Shown piece after piece: positions 1 to 10,399 of a DNA stretch of 64,000 nucleotides. This stretch comes from Triatoma infestans. Lineage: Eukaryota > Arthropoda > Insecta > Hemiptera > Reduviidae. Position numbers and translations under genes: made by a program. Positions within the stretch are counted from its first letter, which is position 1, and the number at the start of each line of letters is the position of its first letter. Below the pieces are notes generated by a model. That model did not search any database. It was not told where the DNA came from and was given only the letters and a program-made list of their open reading frames with translations. The stretch lies in the NCBI GenBank assembly GCA_011037195.1, contig JAAEAF010012253.1:1-64000 (forward strand). The letters run 5' to 3'.

Positions 1-300
1 GCTCCGACGATTTTCTTGAAACTTCTTATATAAATTACACATACAATTATGTACAACTTTTATTTAGTAAGTTTCTCTAAGAAAAAAATCAGGTTATGTT
101 TTCCTCTAAAGTGCTATCATAGTTGGATTATACAATTCTATCTTCCAAAAAAAAAAAAATTAATTGGAAATAAATAGATGGCCAAAATTCTGAGTTTCAA
201 GAAAATTAGTAAACTGGTGAATGTCATTAAGTTTGGTCACACTAACTATAGAATTTGTCAATTGTAATTTTGAGAAATCTGTGTGAGTGTTTCACACTAG
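1..300 (+). repeat. Family A repeat, 3' part
   Basis: The 3' portion of the dominant non-coding repeat of the window, cut off by the window start. It carries the module words GGCTCCGACGATTTTCTT, ACAACTTTTATT and TTTCCTCTAAAGTGCTATC, and ends in the terminal hairpin GTGTGAGTGTTTCACAC followed by TAGATT. The usual GGAGTAAGAGAAAG just before the hairpin is decayed. No coding potential. Confidence 0.8.
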
Positions 301-1040
301 ATTTTATACTGAATTGTTCTTACTGAACAATTTTTCAAATCACTTTCAGAGTTGCTTAAATGAATGAAGTTTTAAAAATAAAAAAGAAATATGAGCAAAT
401 TATTGTCACCACACACACACACACCACATGTAATATATATATATATATATATATAACTAATATTCGAGGAAAATGAGCAGTTAGACCGACATTTTATTCT
501 AACGACGAATAAATAACTATAGAAGATAAACGTGTATAGTGGGAAGGTTATTTTTCCCCCCCGACCAAGGCAATTAGCCGCTGGTAGGCTATTTGCCACA
601 GTGTATTGAAATATGATCGAATTTATGACGCAGATATATTTATGAAATTGCAAAAACTATTAAAACTATTGGTAAATGTCTCTTTGTAATGAAAATGGTA
701 AACTATTTTATAATTTCTGAAATACCACCAGTGTCCAGCTAGACAACAGCAGTCACGATTTGGGGGGGGGGCAGACAGAACTTACAATTTTACAAATTGC
801 AAGCGGAACTTATGCAAATATCATAATTTATTGCACTATGAATATTAATGCAAACTGAATCACACTTTTAATAATATTTTTTATTTATATAATCTATCTT
901 TGAAAGTTTAATGAATTTCAAGCATTTTAGTTGATATTACTACTGTACATATTTACTGATTGATATTAGGTTTGAAGTTTAGTTATATGATGAACTTTTT
1001 TTAAATCCCCGAAAATTATTTGTTTTATTATCAAATAAAA
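301..1040. other. AT-rich DNA, no gene seen
   Basis: Contains an AC microsatellite and a TA run (about 410-455), a run of nine G near 763-771, and otherwise AT-rich sequence. Short open frames crossing the simple repeats are low complexity and show no recognisable domain. Confidence 0.5.
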
Positions 1041-1043
1041 AAT

Positions 1044-1300
1044 GGAAGGGATTAGCTCAGTGGTAGCGCGCTGGACTAGCAACGCGGAGGTCCCGCGGAG
1101 GTTCGAATCCAGCATGCTGCCCTTAGATTTTTCTCTTCCTGGGAGCCTCTACAACTCACTGTCCGGTGATGGGCAGTGTTGTCTGTAGCTACAGAATACT
1201 GCTTGAAGGCTGGCAGTGCACTGGGAAGTGTCCGGAGGACACAATAGATCTTTCAGGTCGCAGTGCAATAATCTTCTACAACAATCCATCAGATAATACT
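1044..1300 (+). repeat. tRNA-derived SINE
   Basis: The head has a Pol III A box (TTAGCTCAGTGG, 1052-1063) and B box (GGTTCGAATCC, 1100-1110), as in a tRNA. The tRNA-like part runs directly into a body (CAACTCACTGTCCGGTGATG onward, ending near CTACAACAATCCATCAG) that recurs at 31.7, 31.97, 39.5, 11.5 and 58.4 kb. The shared body and the lack of a 3' acceptor match make this a SINE rather than a tRNA gene. Transcription would be by Pol III from the internal promoter, if any. Confidence 0.88.
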
Positions 1301-1339
1301 CTTCAATGTGATTGGCTAATTTTAATACTGACGTAAAAA

Positions 1340-1975
1340 TCCGACTTCAAGAAATGGAATTTTTATATCTTCAAAATATCTCAAGATTTTAACTTGATTA
1401 ATTGCATAACAATTGATTATTGCATCATATAATCACAAGTAGATAAGAACATGTTGCAGTTTTTAGCCGTTTTATCAAAATCGCCGCTCATATTGATTCA
1501 CAAATTGCACAAGATATCTTCGATTCATAGCTGGTAAAATATCACAAATGGCCCTAAGAACTGCATTTAAGTTATTTACATTAGTAGTATAAAGACAAGA
1601 AGATAAAAATGGCAGTAGTCCGTGAAAAGCTGCTTTTTATAACAGGGAAATTTCTGAATGGAAAACATTATTTATCTGAAAATACTAAAAACAAAACCTG
1701 TTGTGAAACAATAATTGCGGTCAGTGAAAGTTATGTGTGAGAAAGTTAACAAACTTTCTCTGACGGCATTTAATACAATTTAAGAGACTTTTTTTTTTAA
1801 ATTGTTATGTTTATTAATGTTTAATTGGGCGTGCCATAAGAAAAGGTGGGAGGGGTTTATTATGTTGTACACCTGAGTGTAATTGTATAGGAGCTCCTTC
1901 TTCTAAAACTAAAGCTTATAGCGGCAGTTTAAATTTTAACCTAAATTAACAAATGCCCAAAACACTTTATAAAGG
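1340..1975. other. No gene seen; family A debris
   Basis: AT-rich sequence. A degenerate minus-strand trace of a family A end (ACTTTCTCTGACGGC) lies near 1753. Nothing else is recognised. Confidence 0.45.
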
Positions 1976-2827
1976 GGGTTGTTGAAGGAGAGGAATGGTC
2001 TGGTTTAAATGAATTAACTAAATATGGTTAACACTCTATAATATAAGTGACACTGACTGCCTGGACTTTACACTTGAAATGATAGAGTGGAAAAGAGGTA
2101 ATGACATGTAGTGATGAACTCAGTAGTATAAACTGTTCTCGTACTGCCTCCTGACGCTGGATTTATGTGGTTTCTCCCACTCTAGCCCGAGAGAGAGTGG
2201 TCCTGTCATTTTGTCTCTCTTTCTCTGCTGCGAATACTCTCTTTGGATACTAGTAGTAGTAGTAATATATATTTATTTGCTTTTGGGGAGATCCCCATAC
2301 AAAAGAGACAGGCTACATTTCAACATATTACATAAGATCTTAAATTAATAACTACAAATAAAGAGACAGTGAAGGTAGAATAGCATCAATTCTATTATAA
2401 ATAACTAAAAGTTAATAGCTAATAGCACAACAAAAACTACAACCCTAAAATTTAAAATAAACTAAAGCTACAAGTTATAAGAATAAAGGAAAATACAAAA
2501 ATGAACGAAAAATTACTAATTTCTGACAATATAAGTAAATGATGATAATAAGTAAGATAAGAAAATGATGAGAAGCATTATAAAAGGTGCAATATAGTTA
2601 TACAAAAGTGTGTCAAAATGAAAAAAAATAAAAAATAAAAAGCAACTTGCATGAGAAGGTGAAAGGAGAAGTCAGCTACTTTGCAGTTATAAGTTTAACA
2701 GTAAATATTAATAATTATACATTAATAACAATTCTGAAAGAATATATTCTAATTTAAGTATCACGTTCAATTATAACAGAGTAACTTAATGATAGAGATA
2801 GTAATGAAGTTTCTATTGATTATGTAT

Positions 2828-3964
2828 TTATTCATTTATAATAAAAGATCTAACTTTAAGGCAATTAGTAATGTAGTAGTAGAGATTCCTTATTTGGGAG
2901 TCACTGTTTGAGGAAAGTATAGTGGGAAACTGGTCTGGCGTTATGGAGGTAACAAAAGGGATGTAGTAGTTACGAATAGAAGAATATATTGGACAGACAA
3001 CAATTAAATGGTACAGATCTTCTAAAATGTTAAGATTACAAATGGAGCAGATTTCGCGGGGATTAATTAAATAGACGGAATTTTTGTAAGTTATTTTAAT
3101 TTGGTAACCTCCCGATAGTTTTAGTTGATCATGTACCCTTGTTATGTTAAACGGCATATTAAGGTTTAGGTAAGAGTGTTCCGGACTGACAGTAATTTTA
3201 ACATAGGATTGATTGTATTTTCCTTCATGCAGTAATTGCATATCCCTTAATTTTAAATACTCTTTGTACTTACTAAGAATTAGTGGAGTTTCTTTTTTTA
3301 ATTTAAACGGGTCCTTTTCTGATATGATATGACTGTAATTAATTTTTTGCAAGAGATCAGGGAGTTGAGAGAACCAGTTGTATTTTAAAGAGGTGCGAAT
3401 TGAATGTAATTCTTTTAGCCTAAGATAGCAGATTTTTGTTATTCTATTATCTTTCATATTAAGTATTTTAATTACCCACTTCAATAATAACTCAAGCATT
3501 TTGCCACTAGAGTGGTCCAGATGGAACTCAGCCCTGACCAAGCATGAGGGGGTGTTTCTATTCAAATTAAACTGCCGTTTATAGAAATGAATGCGTGTTT
3601 TTTCGATAATGTCTAAATATCGTTGCCCCCACGTTTCTACTCCATAATAGAGTGTACTTACAGAAATGGCATCACTTAATCTCGTCCTACTTTCCATTGA
3701 TCTTACTTTGGCTCTGTTGCAAGTGTCTAGAACAACGCCTATTGCTGAGGTTGCTTTGGCTTCGGCAAATTTTGAGGCTAAGTAGAAAAGTCCAGAGCTA
3801 GAGAATTTTACTCCTAAATATTTATATGATGATACTGCTTCTATTTCTTCACCCGAATAATAGAAATTCTTTATGGTTTTTTCGCGACCTCTATGAATAT
3901 GAAGAACTTTTGTTTTGTTGCAGTTAACTTCTAATAGGTTATCTCTGGCATATTTGGCTAGCAA
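2828..3964 (-). pseudogene. LINE reverse transcriptase, thumb to C-terminal zinc knuckle
   Basis: Some 378 codons following the RT catalytic core. The start resembles the LLEVNCNKTKVLH segment that follows the YADD box in LINEs; SYKYLGVKF is the usual RT thumb block, and YYGVETWG follows. Near the C-terminus CSICNLNILEDLYHLIVVC is the CCHC-type knuckle typical of LINE ORF2 ends. The stop at 2828 precedes the 3' UTR. The YADD-bearing upstream part (3984-4328) is in another frame. The junction sits at a run of seven A (4000-4006, T on the coding strand); one base less would restore a single frame. It is truncated upstream, so it cannot encode a full ORF2. Confidence 0.85.
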
Positions 3965-3983
3965 GTTCAGTTTTATGCTTACA

Positions 3984-4328
3984 TCAGAAGGGGAGTCTGA
4001 AAAAAATCACCTTATCATCAGCATATAAAGATAACAGTATGTCACAGTTGGAAGTCAGCGGAATACCTGATACCCCCTTTGCTCGGAAAAAATCTTCAAC
4101 GTCGCTGATAAATAAGCTAAACAGGTATCCAGAAAGGACTTCCCCTTGAAGAATGCCTTTAGTTAGTTTTATTTCTTCGGTTAAAGTCCCTCCCAATTTC
4201 ACTCTGATGTGTGCGTTTTCATATATATTTTTTATAATTCTATTTAACTTCGCGCTAATGCCTAACTGATTTAATTTATACCATAAAAGGTTATGATTCA
4301 CACTATCAAAAGCTTTTTTATAGCCCAC
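3984..4328 (-). pseudogene. LINE reverse transcriptase core (YADD)
   Basis: A fragment of the RT palm. KKAFDSVNHNLLW carries the first catalytic Asp motif (KAFDSV), KGILQGEVLSGYLFSLF is the fourth conserved block and LYADD holds the second and third catalytic Asp residues. It begins abruptly at the 5' truncation point of the element beside the target duplication, so the endonuclease and ORF1 are absent. It continues into the downstream C-terminal part after a single-base homopolymer frameshift. Confidence 0.87.
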
Positions 4329-4445
4329 GATCTTTGGATACTATTACATCTTCTAATATCAGTTTTTTCGGAAAAAATTTTTTAATAAAAGTAAATCCGA
4401 ATAAAGAAAATCATTATAGCCGTTTTCCGAGAAAACTGAAATCTT

Positions 4446-5706
4446 ACGTTCTCTTACTCCTAGTAAGAGGAAGTATTGTAATCGTGTCAAATTTTCGATA
4501 TCGAGTTTTCACCGGAAATATCCATTTTGAGGTCCCCTGACCAAAAAAGTGGTTTTTAACCAATGTTCTTGTGTGACTGTGTATGTATGTATGTGAACAG
4601 CATAGCTCAAAAACGAAAAATCGTAGAAAGTTCAAACTTGATATTCCGTTCTGATATCACCATAGGATCTGACAGTAGGTCAGTTATTAAAATTCCTCAA
4701 CCGGAAGCGTTCCACTTAACTGAATGGTTTTATTTTTTCACTTTTTTGAAATTTTCACGAAAATGGCTCCAACGATTTTCTTTAAACTTGTTATATCTAC
4801 TAGACATTTAAAGATCTACAATTTTTTTTTTTTTTTTAACATTTTTCCGGGAAAATGCATTTAATGGCACTTTTGGGGGAGGGGGGTAGGTTGTCCTCTA
4901 AAGTGCTATTTCAGTTTATTACACAATTCTATCAGCTAAATAATATTAATTAGAATTAAATATGTTGCTGAAATTCCGAGTTTGAAGAAAATCAGAATAC
5001 AGGAAGTGCGTTTTTACTGAAAAATATTTTTCAGTCTTCTGGTAATTTTTTACTTTCTTGGAATTTTGTCAAAAATGGCTCCCACGATTTTTTTCAAACT
5101 TGGTATATCAACTGGGTATATCAAACATGCTAAGATCTACAAATTTTAATTAAAACATTTGTCTGGGAAAATTAATTTAAGGGCACTTTTTGGGAATGGG
5201 TGGGGGGACGGTTTTCCTCTTAAGTGCTATTTCAGTTTACTATACAATTCTGTCATTTAAATATATTAATTAAAATTAAATTTGTTGTTGAAATTTCGAG
5301 TTTGAAAAAAATTCGGATGACCGGAAGTGCATTTTTACTGAAATGTATTCTTCAGTTTTCTGGTATTTTCTCGAAAACGGCTCCAACAATTTTCTTTAAC
5401 TAGGAATGTGAACTACACATATAAAGAGCTACAACTTTTATTTGAAACATTTCTCCTGGTGAAGGCTATCGTAATTGATTATACAATTCAACCATCCGAA
5501 CAAAATTAATTAGAAATAAATAGATGGCCAATATTCCGAGTTTCAAGAAAATTAGTAAACCAGAAGTGCGCTTTTACTTAACATATTCAGTTTTCGACCA
5601 ACTCCAAAGAATTTCATCAAATGTGGTACACAAACCATAGAATTTGTCAATTAAATACAATTTTGAAAACTGGAATAAGAGAAAGTTGTGTGAGTGTTTC
5701 ACACCA
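4446..5706 (+). mobile_element. Family A repeat, near full-length copy
   Basis: Starts with TTCTCTTACTCCTAGTAAGAG (an imperfect hairpin), passes a GTATGTATGTATGTG microsatellite near 4580, then repeats a module at about 4735, 5030 and 5349 with a shorter fourth start near 5586. Each module has a GGCTCCAACGATTTTC-like word, an ACAATTTTTATTTGAAACATTT-like word, a G-rich tract, CTAAAGTGCTATTTCAG and a CCGGAAGTGCG-like word. It ends in GGAATAAGAGAAAG plus hairpin GTGTGAGTGTTTCACAC and CAGA. No coding capacity. Its plan (inverted subterminal repeats, 3' hairpin, microsatellite) resembles HINE/DINE-1 elements; that assignment is inferred. Confidence 0.75.
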
Positions 5707-5739
5707 GATTTTTATTATTATATATGTGGTAAAAATCAT

Positions 5740-6232
5740 ACAAAAGTAGTACAGTGACACCTTATAGAAAAGCATAACTTTTTTTTTTTTTTTAGGAACG
5801 CTATTGTTCCCCCAAAATCTTCCAAAAAAAATCAATTTTCCCAAGAAAATGTTCAAATAAAAGCGATAAGATATTTAATTATTATGGATATTATGCAAAT
5901 TTTAAAGAAAATCTTTGGAGCCGTTTTCAATAAAATTGTGAGAAACGGAAAAATCCATTCAATAAAGCCATAATTCCGATTGATGGATTTTGTCTGAAAC
6001 CTTTCATGTCAGATAACGGTGGCGCTACCCTAGGCGGAATACTAACTTTGAATCACTCCCTGTGATTTTTAATTTTTAAAATATTTTGTTCAAACACACC
6101 ATTGGCAAAAAACAATTTTTTTCGTCTTCAGGGGACTTCAAAACATGTATTTCCGGTGAAAACTCAATTTCAAAAAATATGATACGATCGCACGCAATAC
6201 TTATTTCCTCTTAAGAGGAGTAAGAGGAAGTA
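5740..6232 (-). repeat. Family A repeat, variant subfamily, minus copy
   Basis: The reverse complement of a family A variant with ATTTTCTTGGGAAAATTGATTTTT-like and GGGGGAACAATAGCG-like words. It ends at the terminal hairpin region TCCTCTTAAGAGGAGTAAGAG near 6205-6228. It lies head-to-tail against the preceding plus copy. Confidence 0.65.
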
Positions 6233-6651
6233 AAAATATATTTGACTTAAACTACACTCATAATTAAGCTCATAAAATAGAAAACCTAAATTTCAATTTA
6301 AAATTTAAAAATTAAACAATAATTTAATTTAAATTATTAAACATAAACAAAAACAAATGCACTCATCCCTATTGTATAACCGCGCCACTACTGGCACGGC
6401 AGTATAGTCAGAATGAAATCAATAAACTAAATCTAAATTTTCCATAATAAATAAAATAAAGAATGCGAATAATTTAAATGTAAACAAATAAGTAAATACA
6501 ACAATCTACATTTGTACAGTTACCAAAACAAGCAAATTTATTAAGCAGGAATCTCAAAGGTTTATTGAAAGACGACATCTGGTATACTATACGTTTATTT
6601 CACGCTCCCATAACCACAGCTTGTATGCCCATCTAGGGTGGCAATATCTAA

Positions 6652-7340
6652 AGGTGCGTCTACACTGGACGCTCGGTTCCGCGCCGAACAGTTCGTTTTG
6701 GAGCAGACCAGGCTATTGTGACGGCAAGTTGCGCCATTCCGTGCAACTTGGAATCACAAGGAACGCTACCCACTCGGTGTCGGTACATCAAAGAAAATGT
6801 TTGTTCGTGCGCGCTGTATTAGGACGGAGTTTTGACTGTTGCTCGCTTTCCTTTCTTGTTTTCCTTTCTTGTTCATCAAACTCGTGAAGGAATCACCGGT
6901 TGCCTGGAAACGAAGAGTTATAGCTAACCTCTCATTAGGTGGTATGGCAGTTCTGAAATTACTACCTTTTTTTTTTTTGTATAGCCGGTTGGATCAAATT
7001 AAGCAAGTATCCGAAATCTTCAGGGGACATTCTACAAAAGTTTTGAAAACTGACCGACATTTCCTATTTCCAGCTCCTTTAAAAGGCATTCCCAACCAAA
7101 TAACTCCCAACCCGTTTAATAAATGATGCAATACGATGAAAACAGCAACAGCATTTCGTACCCACTCCATGATGAGATGCTTATATTATGGCGAACCTAC
7201 AAGGTTCAAGAAGGAACAACCTGCTCATTCACAAACGTTTCGCGAGGTTCTGCGCGGCTTTGTACGGTTTAACTATGGTTCAAGGGAGTTTGTTGCAGCG
7301 CGGCGCGGTGCGGAGCAGAGCGTCCAGTGCAGACGCACCT
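6652..7340. mobile_element. GC-rich DNA transposon/MITE with inverted termini
   Basis: The left end AGGTGCGTCTACACTGGACG (6652-) and the right end, reverse complemented, AGGTGCGTCTGCACTGGACG (-7340) match at 22 of 23 bases and then imperfectly through a GC-rich stretch. Flanks are TAA and AAA, compatible with a decayed 3-bp TAA duplication as in PIF/Harbinger elements. The 689-bp interior encodes no recognised transposase, so it is probably non-autonomous. It stands out by its CpG content from the AT-rich surroundings. The superfamily is inferred from termini only. Confidence 0.7.
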
Positions 7341-7462
7341 AAATATTAATTAAAATAAATATTAATTTATTTTTTTATGGTTAAACCATTACCTAACTAA
7401 AATATTCCATTTCATACTATACCAGTGCCATTGTGAGATAGGTTAGAGTCCTGAGTAAGTAG

Positions 7463-7743
7463 TGTAACAGCAACCAAAGAGAGCAAAGAGAAGCTCAACC
7501 ACTCTCTCGGACAGTCCATATAAATACAGCGACGGACAGTCCATTGAACAGTTGAATTCAGTTCAATACATCCAATTACTACGTGTCATTTTCATACCAC
7601 TCTACCTTAAAACAATTCTCTATTGTAAAGTCCAGGCAGTATATATCACTGAATTAATATATTAGTTAACCAGTGTTTTGACCAAGTCTTCTTCTTATAT
7701 CATCAACCAGACCTAAATTCTTTCCACCTAATACATCCATTAT
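7463..7743 (+). mobile_element. Solo LTR-like element (LTR-1) with 5-bp duplication
   Basis: Begins TGTAACAGCAACCAAAGAG and ends CATCCATTAT, flanked by AGTAG at 7458-7462 and 7744-7748. Inside are a TATA-like CATATAAATACAGCGACGG and the word GTAAAGTCCAGGCAG shared with the copies at 2.0, 17.4 and 62.4 kb. Size, TG start, TATA box and 5-bp duplication suggest a solo LTR; the 3' end in TAT rather than CA is atypical. Confidence 0.7.
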
Positions 7744-7749
7744 AGTAGC

Positions 7750-9030
7750 TTTTTATTTATTTTTATTTAATGGCACTTCTGCTAAAGTCAGGACTTTAGA
7801 ATCAAGAGGTCGAGGAAATCTAGGAATTGGTCTGATCATGACTTAATTTCGTATTTTTAAAATTTTTTTTTTAACCACATCTATAAGACGCGATAAGAAT
7901 TCACCATCAACCAGCTCTACTTTATTAATCTCCTAGCAAATATTCCACTCACTAACTTTTTTTTGTGCTAATATTTCCCTAATTTAATATATTATATAAT
8001 TTTAATTCTAAAAAAAAAAAAAAATCTAGAGAAATAAACATGAAAATTGAAGAAAGAATAAATAATCCACGGTATGTAATAAAATCAGATAAATATTAAC
8101 GTCTTTGTTTACAATCTGCGAGAAATAACGCACAGATTTTTTTATATCAACAAATAAAAAAATCGCAAGATTTTAGAAGTTTCTATTAAGATCGGAGCAA
8201 AGCTAATGCAAATTCTATAACAGAAAATTTCACCGAAGATAGCCTGTATAGAATATTTATTCATTCATTCACATAGAGATATATTTACATGATACATAGG
8301 TATACATTACATGGGAAATATTCTATTGGAGTTTTGTTGGGGCTCTTATTTATATATACAGGTAAAAAGATTTACAAATTTTCACGTTTGTGACAAATAT
8401 CTCATAGCAAAAGAATTGTGCGCGACACTATATAGAACCTAAAATGGATACACCGATATCAATGGTATATAACATTGGAGTGTAGTGTATGAATAGAGAA
8501 GTAGTGTTTAGTTTGTACAAAACAATGTTTACTTTGTTGGAACAAGGTAATTAAAGGGGATAGCATATATATACGTACATACATTTACAATGTGCCTGTA
8601 AAGTGTATTTCTAAACTAGCACACCCCACTTGTGATAGGATCCACAAAATTAGACAATCCTACAGTTGTTAAATGTTCAATTGTTGCTAAATTGCTTTGT
8701 GAACAGTAGTATTGTTGATCAAAAAATATGGAATGAAACTTTCAGTCGACATATTGACAATTTTTTTTCATTTCGAATTTTTTATTAATTCAAAATTATA
8801 AAGATCGGTGGGAGAACCTAAGCTCGTATAATAAAACGGCACTTTCTTGAGCAAAAGGATGCTCAATCTCCTATTTCCCCCCGGAAAAACCCCTTTTAAA
8901 ATAATTTTATTTTGGGAAAAACAAAGTTACATAGAAAATTATGATGTTATTGCAACAAGTTGAAAGTAATTCGTTGTATAGAAATTACACAGATAACTAA
9001 AAACCTATTAGTAAAGTCGCACTTTGGTCA
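7750..9030. other. AT-rich DNA, no gene seen
   Basis: AT-rich sequence with short homopolymers and fragments of dispersed repeats. No open frame with recognisable content on either strand. Confidence 0.45.
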
Positions 9031-9032
9031 AA

Positions 9033-9200
9033 TTGGGATCCGAATCATTAAAGATTCATAGGATCCGAAGAGCGAAGAAGCAGACATTAAATGATAAAAA
9101 GTTAGTTACTCCCCACCTAGGGGAGGGAGAGTTTGATTCATATAAACAGAACGACAGCACAACAGTTCACAGTTTTTACAACAGTCTTTCTACGTGGTGT
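9033..9200 (+). repeat. LTR-2 fragment
   Basis: TGGGATCCGAATCATTAAAG, then ATTCATAGGATCCGAAGAGC and AGTTAGTTACTCCCCACC, is the reverse complement of the LTR-2 text at 21.5, 36.4, 36.7 and 55.3 kb, closest to the 55.3 kb copy. Truncated at both sides. Confidence 0.6.
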
Positions 9201-9239
9201 TCCGCTCAGATTGAATCCATCATCTCTTTTTAGTTTTTC

Positions 9240-10330
9240 TCTTTTTCAGTTTTGACTGCTTCTCTTACGATACCTTCGCAATGATTGCTCACTTGGGCAA
9301 GGTACTTTGGTGTCTACAACCACTGCCCAGTGGAACAATGTATCGCATGCCCAGTTTTTGGACGAATGTTCGTCAAGTGCAGACTTTTCAATTTTGTTAC
9401 GTTTGACACATTGTATGTGTTCTTAAAGGCGTGTTGGCACTAATGTTTTAGTCTGTCCTATGTATTTTTCTCCACAGCTGAAGGAATCATATAGGACCCT
9501 CCCCCAATTTTGTAGTGGAAATTTGTCCTTGAAGTGTGGAAGTTTTTTTGGGACATTTTGTTCCATGTTGGGTTCTTATATTGAGTTTTGCCAGGATTTT
9601 TGTAATCTTCTCTGCCATTCCTTGGACTTATGGGAGAACGGCTTTGGCTTTCTCTCTTTTGTTTTCTATTTCTTCCGGTTGCCTGACATGAGGTTGGCCT
9701 TATTCAAGAGAGAAGTTATTTGCCGATCCTTGTAGCCGTTTTGTTGCAGAGCTTGCCGAAGATGATTTTCTTCTTTGGGCAACTCTGTCCGCTGGGCTAT
9801 CATGGTGGCAGGTTTGATCAACGTAGTGATCAAACCTTTCTTTTGTGAGATACGAGTATGAATTCTCATTCAAATACTGGTTGGTATGGGTTTTCTTCCG
9901 GTTTTTAGCATGTCCAATGTTTAATGCTTTTTCTATGGCACTAGTACGCAAGTTTTCCATTGTCTTCAATTTCCATCGTGAAATTTATGTTCGGATGAAT
10001 GTTATTTAGCTGCGAGATGAAAAAGAGCAATTTATCTTTCCAATATTCCCAAATATTGAAAGTGTCCAATTGGTGTGCCTATGGATGGCCTTGTCTAAAG
10101 CTTCTTTTTCGAACTTTTCCATGTACAAGTTTGCCTCTATCAGGCTTAACAGTGAACCCATGCTGGCCCCTTCTTTTTGTTCATAGAAAGTACCGCCGAA
10201 GAATAAGTAGACTCAATACAGAATCTTGTGAGTTTTGCCAATTCTTCTGGGAAGAGATCGTTCACAATTCTGTACATTACTTCAAGAGGCACTTTGGTGG
10301 TGAAAAGGTGCTCAATACACATCGTGCTAT
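9240..10330 (-). pseudogene. Penelope-like element: RT and GIY-YIG endonuclease relic
   Basis: Read on the minus strand, 10.2-10.0 kb contains FYEQKEGASMGSLLSLIEA and NLYMEKFEKEALDKA, matching the Penelope-family RT block usually written GxxMGSPLSPxxAN with the following ME-FEKEAL. Further on is QLNNIHPNINFTMEIEDNGK, another typical block. Near 9.48-9.25 kb CGEKYIGQTK, then TRL-EHIQCVKRNKIEKSAL and DEH, is the GIY-YIG endonuclease domain that follows the RT in these elements. Many frameshifts and stops lie between blocks and the catalytic YVDD segment is scrambled, so it is a relic. Penelope elements retrotranspose using RT plus GIY-YIG. Confidence 0.8.
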
Positions 10331-10399
10331 CATTGTGTGCAGAAAAATCGCAGGTAAAACTTGGGGCTATCCTGGTAGTAACCTTATGGTGATGCCTAC

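Larger units (their letters stand above)
2253..4330 (-). mobile_element. 5'-truncated LINE with 13-bp target duplication
   Basis: A minus-strand non-LTR retrotransposon. TCTTTGGATACTA occurs perfectly at 2240-2252 and 4331-4343, the target-site duplication. The 3' end (left) carries a (CTA)n-type microsatellite tail (2251-2264 on the plus strand) and about 570 bp of 3' UTR. The 5' end (right) stops inside the reverse transcriptase, the usual result of incomplete reverse transcription. The clade is not assigned. Confidence 0.88.
1980..4348 (-). mobile_element. Solo LTR-like element (LTR-1) split by a LINE
   Basis: The minus-strand LTR-1 text (TGTT...GGTCTGG..., GACTGCCTGGACTTTACA, a pyrimidine-rich tail with CTCTTTGG) runs from about 1980 to 2252 and resumes at 4344-4348, where TTTGGATACTATTACA matches the TTTGGTTGCTGTTACA end of the copy at 17.4 kb. 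The 2.08 kb between is the LINE described separately. Diverged from the other three copies. Confidence 0.65.

Noticed and set aside
372..653. Open frame of 93 codons, minus strand
   Set aside because: Runs through AC and TA microsatellites with no recognisable domain.
1052..1120. Possible tRNA gene (A and B boxes present)
   Set aside because: The body downstream recurs with the same head elsewhere in the window, and there is no matching acceptor stem, so it is a SINE.
6621..7342. Three short plus-strand frames at 6.6-7.3 kb
   Set aside because: They lie inside or across the ends of the inverted-repeat element and show no transposase or other motif.
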